DNA of 64,000 bases from the NCBI GenBank assembly GCA_003963305.1, contig RXJR01000022.1:62001-126000 (forward strand). The letters run 5' to 3'. Each line of letters begins with the position of its first letter. Position 1 is the stretch's first letter. This document shows, in pieces, positions 26,335-36,149 of the stretch. Under the pieces are notes generated by a model that saw only the letters and a list, made by a program, of their open reading frames with translations, searched no databases and was not told the DNA's origin. The stretch is from Candidatus Melainabacteria bacterium (GTDB lineage Bacteria > Cyanobacteriota > Vampirovibrionia > Obscuribacterales > Obscuribacteraceae). The position numbers were made by a program, and so were the translations under genes.

Positions 26335-27990
26335 TCACTTGGCTTGCAGACCCGCGGTATCTCCTTCGAGCGCTGCTGTCGGGACAGCGTAAGCCGGTTT
26401 TGGAACTCGAACAATCAATCCATAAACCAGCCCGGCCACCATTCCACCCAGGTGCGCGAATATTGCGACCTGTGGAATTATTTGATCCGAAATTACACTA
26501 ACTATGGCAAGAGCAGCTAGCCAATAAAGTTCTACTCGCCAGATTCTCTCAGGCAGATAATCTTTCATGCGAAAGATGCCCGCTGCGACAGCTCCGAACA
26601 TGCCCATAACGGCGCCCGAGGCACCAACTTCGAGAGTGTTGGGATCGAAAAGCGTATGAGCAATGCCGCTCAACATACCGCTGATGAAGTAAATGGCCAG
26701 AAATCGCGGCGTGCCGAAAATATTTTGAGCAATTCGCCCGAACCAATAAAGACCAAGCAGATTTACGACACAGTGAGTGAGGTCTTTGTGCAAAAACAAA
26801 CATGTCAGGAGTCGCCAGTACTGCCCTGACAAGACTAGCTTGGGGTCTAGCACTCCAAACTGAAAAAGTTCGAGACTCAATCTCTCACTTTCAGCACTGG
26901 GGAAATAAGTGTGCCAATCGGATATCAGATATGCAAAAGCAATGGTAATGCAAATACATGCCACCACATATGAGTGCTTATTCGGTGCGATGATGTCCTG
27001 AATAAATTCGATTTTTTGAAAGATGCGCCAGACCCGCTCATTCTGGAGTCTCCACCGCTGCGGCGTGGGCTCGGAGGAATCAATCAGCTTGAGTTGACTG
27101 TTGATCCGATTCTGCCAGGCGCTGAGGTTGGTTGCCTGGGATTTTGCACTTTCAAGTGCATTATCGAACACATCGCGTGCTTCATCCTTAGCACCGCTTG
27201 CCACCAGGCACCGTCCCATCCAGTACTGACGGGCATAGTCGGGCAAGGACTGATTTCCGTTGGCGATCAAACTCATGATTTCGTCGACGCGAGTTCGATC
27301 ACCTGACAAACAGAAAAACGGCATCAACGAAAGAGCAACCCCGCGCACACTCGAACGTGACTCTTCCAGTTTCGAGTCTTCAAGGCACTTCGCCGACGAT
27401 TCAATATCACCGAGCTCCCCATAGGCGCGACTGGCAGATATCTGCAAGCCGCTTGCTATCTTGGCTCCGGATTTACACTGTCGCTCGTATTGATCGACAA
27501 TATACTGCCAGTTCCAGAGAATCACATTACCCGTCAGTCGATACTGCTCGATCTGCTCTCGCAGCTGATTGGGCGCGATTACTTTCCATTGATCGAGAAT
27601 TTTATTGCCTGCGTTTTCATCGCCTTTGATGAAATAGCCGACCGCCTTGACCATATCGATCCAGAACTCAGCCGGTTGCCCCCAGTAAAACCACTTCAAT
27701 TGCTTTGCTGCTTGCATTGCGGCATCAGCGTTGAGGACCGTAATCGATGAGTCGATGCGCGAGACGAGCACGCGAGGATATGCCCAGAAGAGAAATATTT
27801 CGCCCCACGCAAGCGCGGCGAAAAGCCAACCGGGTGCAATGAAAAAGCCCAGTAGAGAGGTGATGGCAATGACTATGCCCTGCACAAAAAAGCACCATGC
27901 CCAACTCATTTTCGAGTGGCCGTGCGACCACAACGAATAAATCGAGAGCAGCAGGGGAGGAAATAACCACAGCACGAAAGGATTATTCAT
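26335..27990 (-). CDS. Rhomboid-family intramembrane serine protease with N-terminal helical domain
   Basis: About 551 residues. Two hydrophobic helices at the N-terminus are followed by about 250 residues of soluble, TPR-like helices (ASRAYGELGDIESSAKCLED). The C-terminal 200 residues are a rhomboid domain. Its catalytic Ser is in GASGAVMG (about residue 459) and the His in FAHLGGMVAG (about 513). LTHCVVNLLGLYWFGR matches the loop/helix 2 motif. Rhomboids cleave single-pass membrane proteins in the membrane. The frame opens with TTG; the ATG one codon later is the better start. It is 22 nt downstream of nanE on the same strand. Confidence 0.9.
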   Translation of the reverse strand: MNNPFVLWLFPPLLLSIYSLWSHGHSKMSWAWCFFVQGIVIAITSLLGFFIAPGWLFAALAWGEIFLFWAYPRVLVSRIDSSITVLNADAAMQAAKQLKWFYWGQPAEFWIDMVKAVGYFIKGDENAGNKILDQWKVIAPNQLREQIEQYRLTGNVILWNWQYIVDQYERQCKSGAKIASGLQISASRAYGELGDIESSAKCLEDSKLEESRSSVRGVALSLMPFFCLSGDRTRVDEIMSLIANGNQSLPDYARQYWMGRCLVASGAKDEARDVFDNALESAKSQATNLSAWQNRINSQLKLIDSSEPTPQRWRLQNERVWRIFQKIEFIQDIIAPNKHSYVVACICITIAFAYLISDWHTYFPSAESERLSLELFQFGVLDPKLVLSGQYWRLLTCLFLHKDLTHCVVNLLGLYWFGRIAQNIFGTPRFLAIYFISGMLSGIAHTLFDPNTLEVGASGAVMGMFGAVAAGIFRMKDYLPERIWRVELYWLAALAIVSVISDQIIPQVAIFAHLGGMVAGLVYGLIVRVPKPAYAVPTAALEGDTAGLQAK

Positions 27991-28015
27991 CAATGGCTGT
28001 GGGCTTCCGCTTCAA

Positions 28016-28774
28016 CTAACTGACTGTAGATTTCTTAGGACGACGGGCAGGTATCGATCGCACGAAGCGTTCGGTAATCAGCTGGGGACGAGTGATAGCC
28101 GATCCCACGACTACCGCATAAGCCCCTAGCTCGAATGCCTGTTTCACTTCTTCAGGGTACCAGACTCGCCCTTCCAGAATCACCGGCACTGATGAATGAT
28201 TGACCAGCTCTTTGAGAAGATCGAATCCAGGTCCCTGCTCGCGCGGAATGGAAGTTTCTTCGGTATAACCAAACAAAGTAGTCGAAACAATGTCAGCGCC
28301 GGCTTCTAGTGCTGCGATACCTTCGGCGAAAGTGGCAACATCTGCCCAGACGGGCTTATCGAGTTCTTTGTGAATCTTTTCGATAGTTTCAGCGGCTGTC
28401 GAACCATCAGGTCGCAGCCGCGCCGTAGCGTCGAGCGCGATGATATCGGCTCCAGCATTGGCTATTGCCACTGCATCTTCGTAGCAGTTTGTGATGTAAG
28501 GCGTTTTCAGCCTGTCTTCACTGGCTACTTTGTTCGATTTGATCAGACCGCAGATTGGCACACCCAGTTGTAAGCGGGAAGAGCGCTTCACTGCTTGAAT
28601 GTTCTCAATACCTTCCAATCGCAAACCTTTCGCGCCACCGTTGATGGCCGAAAGTGCAAGCGCAAGTATGTGACTGGGTGCTGCCAACGGCTCACCAGAG
28701 CTAGCTTGACATGAGACTATGAGACCTCCTTCCAGGTCTTTGATACTCGGCCAAACGGTATGCTTTCTGGTCAT
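28016..28774 (-). CDS. nanE: N-acylglucosamine-6-phosphate 2-epimerase
   Basis: A 252-residue TIM-barrel enzyme that converts ManNAc-6-P to GlcNAc-6-P in amino-sugar or sialic-acid use (EC 5.1.3.9). Family motifs are visible: LIVSCQASSGEPL at the first strand, GLRLEGIENI, ICGLIKSN with the catalytic Lys, ALDATARLRPDG, ADVATFAEGIAAL, STTLFGYT and VVGSAITRP. A GAGG lies 4-5 nt before the ATG, and the aldehyde dehydrogenase stop is 10 nt upstream, so the two are cotranscribed. No other nan gene (lyase, kinase, transporter) is nearby, so the enzyme may serve cell-wall amino-sugar recycling. Confidence 0.92.
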   Translation of the reverse strand: MTRKHTVWPSIKDLEGGLIVSCQASSGEPLAAPSHILALALSAINGGAKGLRLEGIENIQAVKRSSRLQLGVPICGLIKSNKVASEDRLKTPYITNCYEDAVAIANAGADIIALDATARLRPDGSTAAETIEKIHKELDKPVWADVATFAEGIAALEAGADIVSTTLFGYTEETSIPREQGPGFDLLKELVNHSSVPVILEGRVWYPEEVKQAFELGAYAVVVGSAITRPQLITERFVRSIPARRPKKSTVS

Positions 28775-28784
28775 ATTTCCTCAT

Positions 28785-30230
28785 TTACAGCTTTGGAAGA
28801 TTCAGACAAATGAACTTCGGCTGCGTCATTTCGTGCAAGGCGAAACGAACTCCCTCCAATCCTACACCTGATTCCTTGCGGCCACCATAAGGCATGTGAT
28901 CAGCTCTGTAGGTCGGCGCATCATTGACAATCACGCCACCAACATCGATTGAGCGAGCCAGTTTGAATGCCACTTCAAGGTCTTTCGTGAAGACACCAGC
29001 TTGAATGCCGAAGCGCGAATCATTCATCTGTTCGATTGCGTCGTCGAGAGTTTCGTATTTCATCACAGAAACAATCGGTCCAAAAACTTCCTGGCAAACA
29101 ACGAGCATGTCTGCTTTCGTTTCAGCCAGTACGATTGGATCAACCAGATTGTTGCTCTCGTTCTTTTTGCCGCCGGTGAGAACTTTCGCACCATTCTTTA
29201 CGGCTGCATCCATCCATTCGAGAGTCTTCGAGCAAGACTCTTTATCAATCAAGGGACCCATGTCGGTCTTGTCATCAAGCGGGTTTCCGACCTTGAGTTC
29301 GTTGACCATATCAGTGAAGATTTTGACGAACTTGTCGTAGACCCTGGACTGTACATAGACGCGCTGCACCGAGATGCAGGTCTGCCCGGAATGAGCATAA
29401 CCACCGCGGCAAGCCGCTCTGGCGGCAAGCTCCAGGTCAGCATCATCATGCACTACAAGCCCTGCGTTGCCTCCCAGTTCAAGGCAAATACGGGTGCCTG
29501 GGTGAATCTCTCTGCGCAAATTCCAACCAACTTCTGGGCTGCCTGTGAAGCTTACCAGCGCTATACGCGGATCCTTGATCAAAGTCATGCCCTTAGATCC
29601 ACGGCAAGGCACGATATTAAGCGCGCCTTCCGGCAAACCCGCTTCCTTGAGCAACTCGGCCAGTCTGAAGCTGGCAACCGGAGTGGCTGATGATGGTTTC
29701 AAAACAACAGTATTTCCGGCTGCAAAAGCTGGTGCTAACTTGTGTGCCACCAGATTGAGAGGAAAGTTGAATGGTGTCACCGCTGCCACCACACCAATAG
29801 GCTCGCGGATAATCATGCCAACGCGTCCGTCGTTACCAGGAGTGAGATCCATAGGCAACTGTTCACCGTCCAGACGAACAGCTTCTTTGGCTGCTAGTCC
29901 AAAAGTATTGGCTGCCCTGGAAACTTCGATACGTGCATCTTTGATCGGCTTGCCACCTTCAAGAGCAATAATTTTTGCCAGCTCTTCCGCATTGGCCAAA
30001 ATCAGGGCAGAAGTCTTTGCGAGAATTTCTGAACGCTGATAGGCCGGCATCTTCTGCATAACCTTCTTGAAGGTCTCTTGCGCAACTTCAATAGCAGTAA
30101 GAATTGTCTGTTCATCTGCCTGCCCGACAGCAGCAACAATCTGCCCATCGAACGGACTCTTCACCTCAACCATGGGAGTGCTTTTGACGCCCTTTATTGA
30201 CAGCGGATACTGAACGATTTCTTTCAACAT
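28785..30230 (-). CDS. NAD(P)-dependent aldehyde dehydrogenase
   Basis: A 481-residue enzyme of the ALDH superfamily. Motifs seen are TPFNFPLNL with the oxyanion Asn (about N155), LELGGN with the general-base Glu (about E251) and SGQTCISVQR with the nucleophile Cys (about C285). FTGSPEVGWNLR is the cofactor loop. The overall pattern is nearest the lactaldehyde / succinate-semialdehyde / non-phosphorylating GAPDH (GapN-like) branch. The exact substrate is not decided. The ATG at 30230 has AAGGA 7 nt upstream; a longer TTG frame adds six residues. It is the first gene of a run with nanE and the rhomboid gene. Confidence 0.92.
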   Translation of the reverse strand: MLKEIVQYPLSIKGVKSTPMVEVKSPFDGQIVAAVGQADEQTILTAIEVAQETFKKVMQKMPAYQRSEILAKTSALILANAEELAKIIALEGGKPIKDARIEVSRAANTFGLAAKEAVRLDGEQLPMDLTPGNDGRVGMIIREPIGVVAAVTPFNFPLNLVAHKLAPAFAAGNTVVLKPSSATPVASFRLAELLKEAGLPEGALNIVPCRGSKGMTLIKDPRIALVSFTGSPEVGWNLRREIHPGTRICLELGGNAGLVVHDDADLELAARAACRGGYAHSGQTCISVQRVYVQSRVYDKFVKIFTDMVNELKVGNPLDDKTDMGPLIDKESCSKTLEWMDAAVKNGAKVLTGGKKNESNNLVDPIVLAETKADMLVVCQEVFGPIVSVMKYETLDDAIEQMNDSRFGIQAGVFTKDLEVAFKLARSIDVGGVIVNDAPTYRADHMPYGGRKESGVGLEGVRFALHEMTQPKFICLNLPKL

Positions 30231-30594
30231 GCTCACTTCCTTGCACAAACTGCAAACTTAAAAACAATAAATATTCGTCCGGAGATACGTTCCAGAATTC
30301 TCGAAAAACCTTATGAACATGAATTATAACTTGGCTACACCAATACCGTTTTGCCTTCAACGGCGAAATCAGAGCATTAATAGTGAATTCTCTGCGACTG
30401 CCGCTTGGCAGCCCCTGATTTTCCACTCATGAGAAGGACTTAGTAATCTATATATTGCAGGGAGATTCTGTAATTGTTACTGATATGCAATGTAATCGTT
30501 GGTCTTAAGGCTTGTTCAGACAACCTTTACGCGCCTTCTGACAATGGTACACTCTGAACGGGTTTCCTTACTGACAAGCGTAATTTATCGGTCT
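30231..30594. other. Divergent intergenic region between aldehyde dehydrogenase and M23 peptidase genes
   Basis: About 360 nt holding the promoters of two divergent genes. A TATAAT on the minus strand (complement at 30323-30328) is a candidate -10 for the dehydrogenase operon, without a clear -35. No convincing gene is present; the 86-codon minus frame at 30166-30426 overlaps the dehydrogenase and is not called. Confidence 0.4.
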
Positions 30595-31791
30595 ATGCCG
30601 GAACGCAGAAAAAATTTCCCGACTTTTACTGGCTGGTTGTTGTTGCCGGCTCTGACAATTTCAAACTTGCTGGCACCGGTGGTGGCTGCAAATTCGAACA
30701 CGACCATAATGATGGATAGCCCCGTAGTCAGCCGCGACTCACGAGCCAGACTTCTCCAGATCGAAAAACAACGTCAGGAGTTGCACAATCACGCAGCTTT
30801 ATTACGCAAACAGGAGCAAATCGCTCTTGTTCAACTCAGTCATATTCAAACGAAACTGAATAAGACAAATACAGTTCTGCATGTACACGAACACAACATG
30901 CAGAAAACTGAATCGGTTATCAAACAAACGGAAATAAAGATCAATAAGACACAGTCAGCAGAAGAAATTCTGTCTGAGAGCGCCGCCAAGCGTCTTCGTG
31001 AGATATTCGAGGGCAATCGCGTTTCGCTTCTCGAACAGATGATGACTGTCGATTCGCTGCAATCACTGCTCGATCGTTTCTATTTCCAGGAAAGAATTGC
31101 AGAGATGGATCGCGATCTCTTGCAGGATTTGCGCGCCAAGACAGCTCAATTGGTCAATAAGAAAGGTCAGCTCGGCGAACAACGAGATAAGCTCGGCAAT
31201 CTGGTATCAGAATTCGCCCAAAAAGCTATGGCGTTTGCCAAAGAGAAACTCGAGCAACAACAAGTCGCTGAGCGGCTTAAGACCCAACGCGCTTTCTATG
31301 AAAAGGCTGAACACCAGCTGGCGAGTGAATCGCATCGTCTGGAAACGGCGATCATGCAGATGGAGTCTTCGCACCGTAAGTCTAATAAAAACATGGCGAC
31401 CGGCAGTGGTTCGCTGGCCATGCCGTTGAACGCGGCGGTGACATCACCGTTCGGATGGCGTCGTCACCCAATTTTCGGAGTGCGGAAATTCCACACCGGA
31501 GTTGACCTGGCAGGACCCAATCACTCGGCAATTCGTGCTGCAGATAACGGGAACGTGCTGTATACAGGATGGTATGGCGGTTACGGCAAGGTCGTAATCA
31601 TCAGTCACGGCAAAGGAATGGCCACCCTTTACGCTCACATGTCGAAAGCCGACGTTTCAGTCGGGCAGAATGTCTCCAAGGGTGACGTCATCGGTCATGA
31701 AGGTACAACAGGTTTCTCCACCGGTCCACACTTGCACTTCGAAGTCAGAGTGGATGGCAAACCGAACAACCCGATGAATTATCTGCGTTAG
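30595..31791 (+). CDS. M23-family murein hydrolase/activator with coiled coil (EnvC-like)
   Basis: About 398 residues from the ATG at 30595, chosen because it gives a signal-peptide-like N-terminus (FTGWLLLPALTISNLLAP, cut near VAA); the longer frame opens at a TTG. Residues about 45-270 form a long coiled coil (RLLQIEKQRQELHNHAALL). The C-terminal LytM domain keeps zinc ligands in KFHTGVDLAG (H and D) and in GPHLHFEV (HLH), and has FGWRRHPIFG and YAHMSKADVSVGQ. With the ligands intact it may itself cut peptide cross-links, unlike EnvC, which only activates amidases. It acts in the periplasm, in cell separation or wall remodelling. Confidence 0.92.
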   Translation: MPERRKNFPTFTGWLLLPALTISNLLAPVVAANSNTTIMMDSPVVSRDSRARLLQIEKQRQELHNHAALLRKQEQIALVQLSHIQTKLNKTNTVLHVHEHNMQKTESVIKQTEIKINKTQSAEEILSESAAKRLREIFEGNRVSLLEQMMTVDSLQSLLDRFYFQERIAEMDRDLLQDLRAKTAQLVNKKGQLGEQRDKLGNLVSEFAQKAMAFAKEKLEQQQVAERLKTQRAFYEKAEHQLASESHRLETAIMQMESSHRKSNKNMATGSGSLAMPLNAAVTSPFGWRRHPIFGVRKFHTGVDLAGPNHSAIRAADNGNVLYTGWYGGYGKVVIISHGKGMATLYAHMSKADVSVGQNVSKGDVIGHEGTTGFSTGPHLHFEVRVDGKPNNPMNYLR

Positions 31792-31857
31792 AGTCGGTTT
31801 GTACTGACGCGAAATTCACGAATCAGGCAAGTCATTTTTAGCTTGTACATTCATTGG

Positions 31858-33969
31858 TTATTCCTTTTTCAAAGCAGGGTCATTGAAGTTGAAGCCTTTC
31901 AGGAGGTCTGCGTTGCGCGTGCGACTGACTGTGACCTTGGCTTCGTTCGATTCATCTACGTCTATTTGTTTTATCGGAATTTTTTTAAGCTCGCTCAATT
32001 CAGCTTCTGACCAACCTCTAGCGGTAATTCTCAAAAATTGTAGATGCATCCTTCTTAATGCGGGAAGTGATTTTGCGGTGATACTGCAATCTTTGATGAT
32101 CAGGCCATGAAGATTTTTCATTGCAAGAAGCTCTGTCAGATAGTTATCTGTAAACTCCTTGCAATTGTGAAAACAAAGTGTCCTGATGTTAGGCATGGAG
32201 GCGATTTGCTTCACATCGTTTACACTCAGTTCCCGCCAAACTTTCGATTCGTTTTCAGTTTGCATTCCGCCCATGTACGAGAGAAAGGCAAGCGAGTCTC
32301 GTCCTAGCATTTTCAAGACTGAAGTGGGGTCGTCGACGGGGCCAAAGGAGAGCTCATTCAGTGATTGCAGATGCTTGTATTTTAAAATCTCGGCGGCAGG
32401 TAGCCGAGTTTCATCGATGTCCAGAGCTTCCAGCGGCAGGTTCACAATCGGCTCGAGAGTAGTTATGTCACTACCCGCAATATCAAGCTTTTTCACATGT
32501 TTTACATTGGACAACATCTTGAGGGTATCGTCCGAAACCCGATAGACTCCGGCATACACAAGCAATCCGAAATTAACATCGACAAGATTTTTCAATATGT
32601 TAGGGTCTGCCGAATCTTCCTCATCCAAATACAGATTTACAAGTTTGCCATCAGGATAGAAATCACCCAGTGCAATCTCAGGTTTTTGTGTTGTAGAACC
32701 GAGCGAAATGCGCCCGCATTTGCTCGGGAAGTGAAGCACCTCTCTTTTGTGTGCGCCATTACCAACGAACTCCCTGGTCGGGTAATGAAGCACCGCCTTA
32801 TAGTCGACGAAAACTTTCTGAGCAGATTTTTTGTCAGCCAGCTCGGACTCCCTTTTGCGTTCATCTCTGAATGCCTGATCGGCGGAAAATTCAGCGGCGA
32901 AAATAACTTTACGGTCTATAAAGCTCATCGCCAGACAGCTCAAAACTGCTGTAATTACCACAATTGAAAGGTCCATCACTAATTCACGACGGTTCTTTCC
33001 TGGCTCTCGCGCGGGACTGCGAGCAACGGCTGTCTCATTTTTTACAGACAGGTTCTCTTTAATCTTCTTCAAATCAGTAATCAATCGATCGAGTCCCTGG
33101 TATCGATCCTGAACATTTACTTCCAGCATTTTGACAATTACCGCTTCCAGTGCTGATGGAAACTCACTGCCCAGTGACGCTTCCTTCAACGTCGGAGGCT
33201 TATCGGTAATGCGCATGAGCATTGTAGTCATGGCGTTCTCACCAATAAATGGCGGCGTGCCGGTCAGACACTCGAATAGTACACAGCCAAGGGAGTAAAT
33301 ATCCGTTCTCAGATCAACAGGCGTACCCTGACACTGCTCAGGGCTCATATAAATTGGGCTTCCGAAGATTTCACCAGTTTTGGTCAATTCCTGAATTTCG
33401 CCTTGATCAGACTGCGATAACTTTGCTATTCCAAAATCCAAAATCTTGACGGTTCCCTTCCCAGGCAACTGGTTCGGATTTAAAATCATGATGTTGCTGG
33501 GTTTGATATCGCGATGCACTACTCCCTGCAAATGCGCATAATGAAGCCCTTCACAAAGTTGAAGTGCCAGAGGGATTACATAGTTTAACGACAGGCTGCC
33601 GGATTTTTTTAGCAGCTGTGCTAACGTGTATCCTTCTACAAGATCCATTACTAAAAATGGCTGATCGTCTCCATGAATGCCGAAATCGTGCACCTCTATC
33701 AGGCTCGGGTGCTTCAGTTGGGCGGTTGTACGTGCCTCCTGCTGGAAGCGCCGCACCGCGGAATCTGTGTGATGTTGTTTGGCAAGAAGCTTTAATGCAA
33801 ACTCTTTGCCCAGAAAAATTTGCTCTACCTGATAGACATCGCTCATGCCACCACTACCGATGCATGCGAGCACCTTGTAATTCGTGGCAATAATGGTGCC
33901 AGGCGACAACTTAATGTCGACGGTATTACCATCAGATTTTGGTGGCTGCTTGTTTCGATCATGATTCAT
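31858..33969 (-). CDS. Ser/Thr protein kinase-TM-LRR receptor (copy 1)
   Basis: A 703-residue receptor-like kinase. The cytoplasmic Hanks-type kinase domain (about 30-300) has an intact Gly loop GSGGMSDVY (38-46), VAIK-type Lys60, HRD (152-154) in VVHRDIKPSN, DFG (178-180) and an SPIYMSPEQ activation segment. One membrane helix follows (LSIVVITAVLSCLAMSFI, about 330-350). The outer part holds diverged leucine-rich-type repeats (VKKLDIAGSDITTLEPIVNL, then LHGLIIKDCSITAKSLPAL). The kinase should be active. Its ATG overlaps the stop of the upstream paralog as ATGA, so the two are made together. The LRR part probably senses an envelope or external ligand (inference). Confidence 0.9.
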   Translation of the reverse strand: MNHDRNKQPPKSDGNTVDIKLSPGTIIATNYKVLACIGSGGMSDVYQVEQIFLGKEFALKLLAKQHHTDSAVRRFQQEARTTAQLKHPSLIEVHDFGIHGDDQPFLVMDLVEGYTLAQLLKKSGSLSLNYVIPLALQLCEGLHYAHLQGVVHRDIKPSNIMILNPNQLPGKGTVKILDFGIAKLSQSDQGEIQELTKTGEIFGSPIYMSPEQCQGTPVDLRTDIYSLGCVLFECLTGTPPFIGENAMTTMLMRITDKPPTLKEASLGSEFPSALEAVIVKMLEVNVQDRYQGLDRLITDLKKIKENLSVKNETAVARSPAREPGKNRRELVMDLSIVVITAVLSCLAMSFIDRKVIFAAEFSADQAFRDERKRESELADKKSAQKVFVDYKAVLHYPTREFVGNGAHKREVLHFPSKCGRISLGSTTQKPEIALGDFYPDGKLVNLYLDEEDSADPNILKNLVDVNFGLLVYAGVYRVSDDTLKMLSNVKHVKKLDIAGSDITTLEPIVNLPLEALDIDETRLPAAEILKYKHLQSLNELSFGPVDDPTSVLKMLGRDSLAFLSYMGGMQTENESKVWRELSVNDVKQIASMPNIRTLCFHNCKEFTDNYLTELLAMKNLHGLIIKDCSITAKSLPALRRMHLQFLRITARGWSEAELSELKKIPIKQIDVDESNEAKVTVSRTRNADLLKGFNFNDPALKKE

Positions 33970-36083
33970 TTAACTGACGGCTCTTCGTGATCGGATTTTC
34001 CTGACCGCTTGGATTGATCATGTGACAGCGACTCTGAGGAATCAAAAAATAAGGCTTGCGTGTCGGAGAACTTCTGACGCTGTTTTGCGTCTTGCTCCTG
34101 CAATCTCGGTTCTCTTATATCAACCGCAAAGGGTAATTGATGCAGTTTAGCAACATCGGTCTTCGACCATCCGACCGTGGTGAGCGTCAAGTTGACTAAT
34201 TTTTGCCTTTTAAGAAGGGGTATCGAGCGGGGACTTATACTGCACTCCTTCAATTCAAGCGCATCCATCTTTTTCGAATTAAGGAGCTTCGCAAGACAAT
34301 CGTCATTGAATTCAGGCGAGTGGAGCACAGCCAGACTGGATAAATGAGGAATTTTGATGAGCAATTCGACGTCACTGAGATTTAAACCTCTTGCGTTGGT
34401 CTTCTGCTCATTTATCTCTGGACCAGTATATTTCAAGAAATTGAGTCTGGAGTTTTCTGCCAATGCCGCAAGCGTTTTCTTGGGCTCTTTGACCGGACCA
34501 AAGTTGAACAGCAAAAGTTCTCGGAAACGTTTGACGCGTAATAACTCAGACAGCGGTACGTGTGTATCTGTGACATCGAGTCGACTTAGATAGGGTGCAT
34601 CATAAATCGGTTCGAGGTTGCTAATCGGGGCACCGGCAATACAAAGATGTTCAATGTGCTTGATTGGTGTAAACATTTTCAGTGTCTGGTTGTCGATACC
34701 GACCTGTGCAGAACCAAAACCCAGCTGACCAAACTTAACTTCAGACAAATTCTCCAAAAAACTGGGGTCCGTCGCAGCTTCTTCGTTCAATTTAAACGAG
34801 ACTAAAGTTCCTTGTGGAATACGAAAAACTCCTTTAGCAGGACGCTCGGCGGCACTACCGATACTAATCAATCCTGACGCGGCAGGAAAATGCAAGAACT
34901 CTTCCGCACCATGCTCAGTATCAACTACTTGCCGCCAGGGATGCTGCAGTCGGGTTTCAAAATGAGGCATTTCACCCGGCAACAGATTTGCATCACTTTT
35001 GATTGATAGTGGCTTTTCCACATCTGCTAACAATGCAGGTACAACGAACTGCTTGTCGAAAAAATATGTGCCCGTGCAACAAATGAAGGCCGTCACTAGC
35101 ACAAGTAAAATCTGTTTTGTATAGGCGATTTTCGGTTTGCGTCCCTTTACTTGGCGCGGCAAAACGGCATCTGGGTCACCGATGCGCATGAGACTCTGAA
35201 TCACCGAACCAAAGTCTCGAAATCGTTCATCTGGTTCAACGGAAAGCATCTTCTGGACAATGAGTTCAAGCGCCGGTGGAAAGTCCAACCCCAGCGAGCC
35301 ATCTTTCAGTGAGGCTGCACGATCTGTAAGTCGCTTTACCATCGTCGACATGGCGGTGTCACCGACGAATGGCGGCAGCCCTGTAAGACACTCATAAACG
35401 ACACAACCAAGAGAGTAAATGTCAGTTCGTTGGTCGACGACCGTACCGCGACACTGCTCCGGGCTCATGTAAAGCGGACTACCGAATATCTCCCCAGTCC
35501 TCGTCAGTGCTTGAATCTCGCCACCTTCGGACTGCATAAGTTTTGCGATGCCAAAATCGACGATCTTGACAGTACCTTCACCCGGTAACTTGTTAGGATT
35601 CAGTACAATTATGTTGCTGGGTTTGATATCGCGATGGACGATACCCTGTTCGTGCGCATACATAAGACCAAAGCCTACTTGTATTGCAAGCGCAACTACG
35701 TAGTCGACCGGCAAAACCCGCTTCTCTTTAATGATTTGATCGAGCGGCACACCGGTTACGTAGTCCATCACAAGAAAGGGCTGACCGTCGTCATTAATTC
35801 CGAAATCATGAACTTCAACGAGATTGGGATGTCGCAGTGTAGCAGCCATTTTCGCCTCTAGCTGAAATCGCCGAACTGCAACGTCGGTTTGTCTGCTAAC
35901 GTCCAGCAGCTTCAAGGCAAACTTCTTCTTCAAGTCGATTTGTTCGACAAGATAAACAATGCCCATGCCACCACTGCCAAGAATCGAAAGTACTTTGTAC
36001 TTTCTGGCGATCAAGGTGCCCGGCGACAGCTCTTTTACTTCGCCCTGGGTCAGCGTGCGTGTTGTGGGATCTTGTTCTGACAT
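33966..36083 (-). CDS. Ser/Thr protein kinase-TM-LRR receptor (copy 2)
   Basis: A 705-residue paralog of the downstream gene with the same plan. Kinase domain: Gly loop GSGGMGIVY (36-44), Lys58, HRD (150-152), DFG (176-178), SPLYMSPEQCRG; all catalytic residues are present. A membrane helix (ILLVLVTAFICCTGTYF, about 325-341) leads to an outer domain with LRR-like repeats (IEHLCIAGAPISNLEPIY, then MDALELKECSISPRSIPLL). The kinase halves of the two genes are much more alike than the LRR halves, as expected if duplicates diverged in what they sense. A terminator-like hairpin lies just upstream, so it probably has its own promoter in the 36084-36125 gap. Confidence 0.9.
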   Translation of the reverse strand: MSEQDPTTRTLTQGEVKELSPGTLIARKYKVLSILGSGGMGIVYLVEQIDLKKKFALKLLDVSRQTDVAVRRFQLEAKMAATLRHPNLVEVHDFGINDDGQPFLVMDYVTGVPLDQIIKEKRVLPVDYVVALAIQVGFGLMYAHEQGIVHRDIKPSNIIVLNPNKLPGEGTVKIVDFGIAKLMQSEGGEIQALTRTGEIFGSPLYMSPEQCRGTVVDQRTDIYSLGCVVYECLTGLPPFVGDTAMSTMVKRLTDRAASLKDGSLGLDFPPALELIVQKMLSVEPDERFRDFGSVIQSLMRIGDPDAVLPRQVKGRKPKIAYTKQILLVLVTAFICCTGTYFFDKQFVVPALLADVEKPLSIKSDANLLPGEMPHFETRLQHPWRQVVDTEHGAEEFLHFPAASGLISIGSAAERPAKGVFRIPQGTLVSFKLNEEAATDPSFLENLSEVKFGQLGFGSAQVGIDNQTLKMFTPIKHIEHLCIAGAPISNLEPIYDAPYLSRLDVTDTHVPLSELLRVKRFRELLLFNFGPVKEPKKTLAALAENSRLNFLKYTGPEINEQKTNARGLNLSDVELLIKIPHLSSLAVLHSPEFNDDCLAKLLNSKKMDALELKECSISPRSIPLLKRQKLVNLTLTTVGWSKTDVAKLHQLPFAVDIREPRLQEQDAKQRQKFSDTQALFFDSSESLSHDQSKRSGKSDHEEPSVK

Positions 36084-36129
36084 CTACTCGAACTGAGCTG
36101 TTGTCTGTACTTTATTCCACGCCAATGAG

Positions 36130-36149
36130 AAAAGGCGCCTGTCGGCGCC
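36130..36149 (-). terminator. Terminator downstream of the 36260-37156 gene
   Basis: Read on the minus strand, GGCGCC-gaca-GGCGCC is followed by TTTTCTC. It lies about 110 nt after the stop of the upstream minus-strand gene and before the kinase pair, so it separates the two transcription units. Confidence 0.65.

Noticed and set aside
29001-29690. 229-codon plus-strand frame inside the aldehyde dehydrogenase gene
   Set aside because: It lies antisense to a gene whose catalytic motifs are all intact, and its translation shows no domain or plausible start region.
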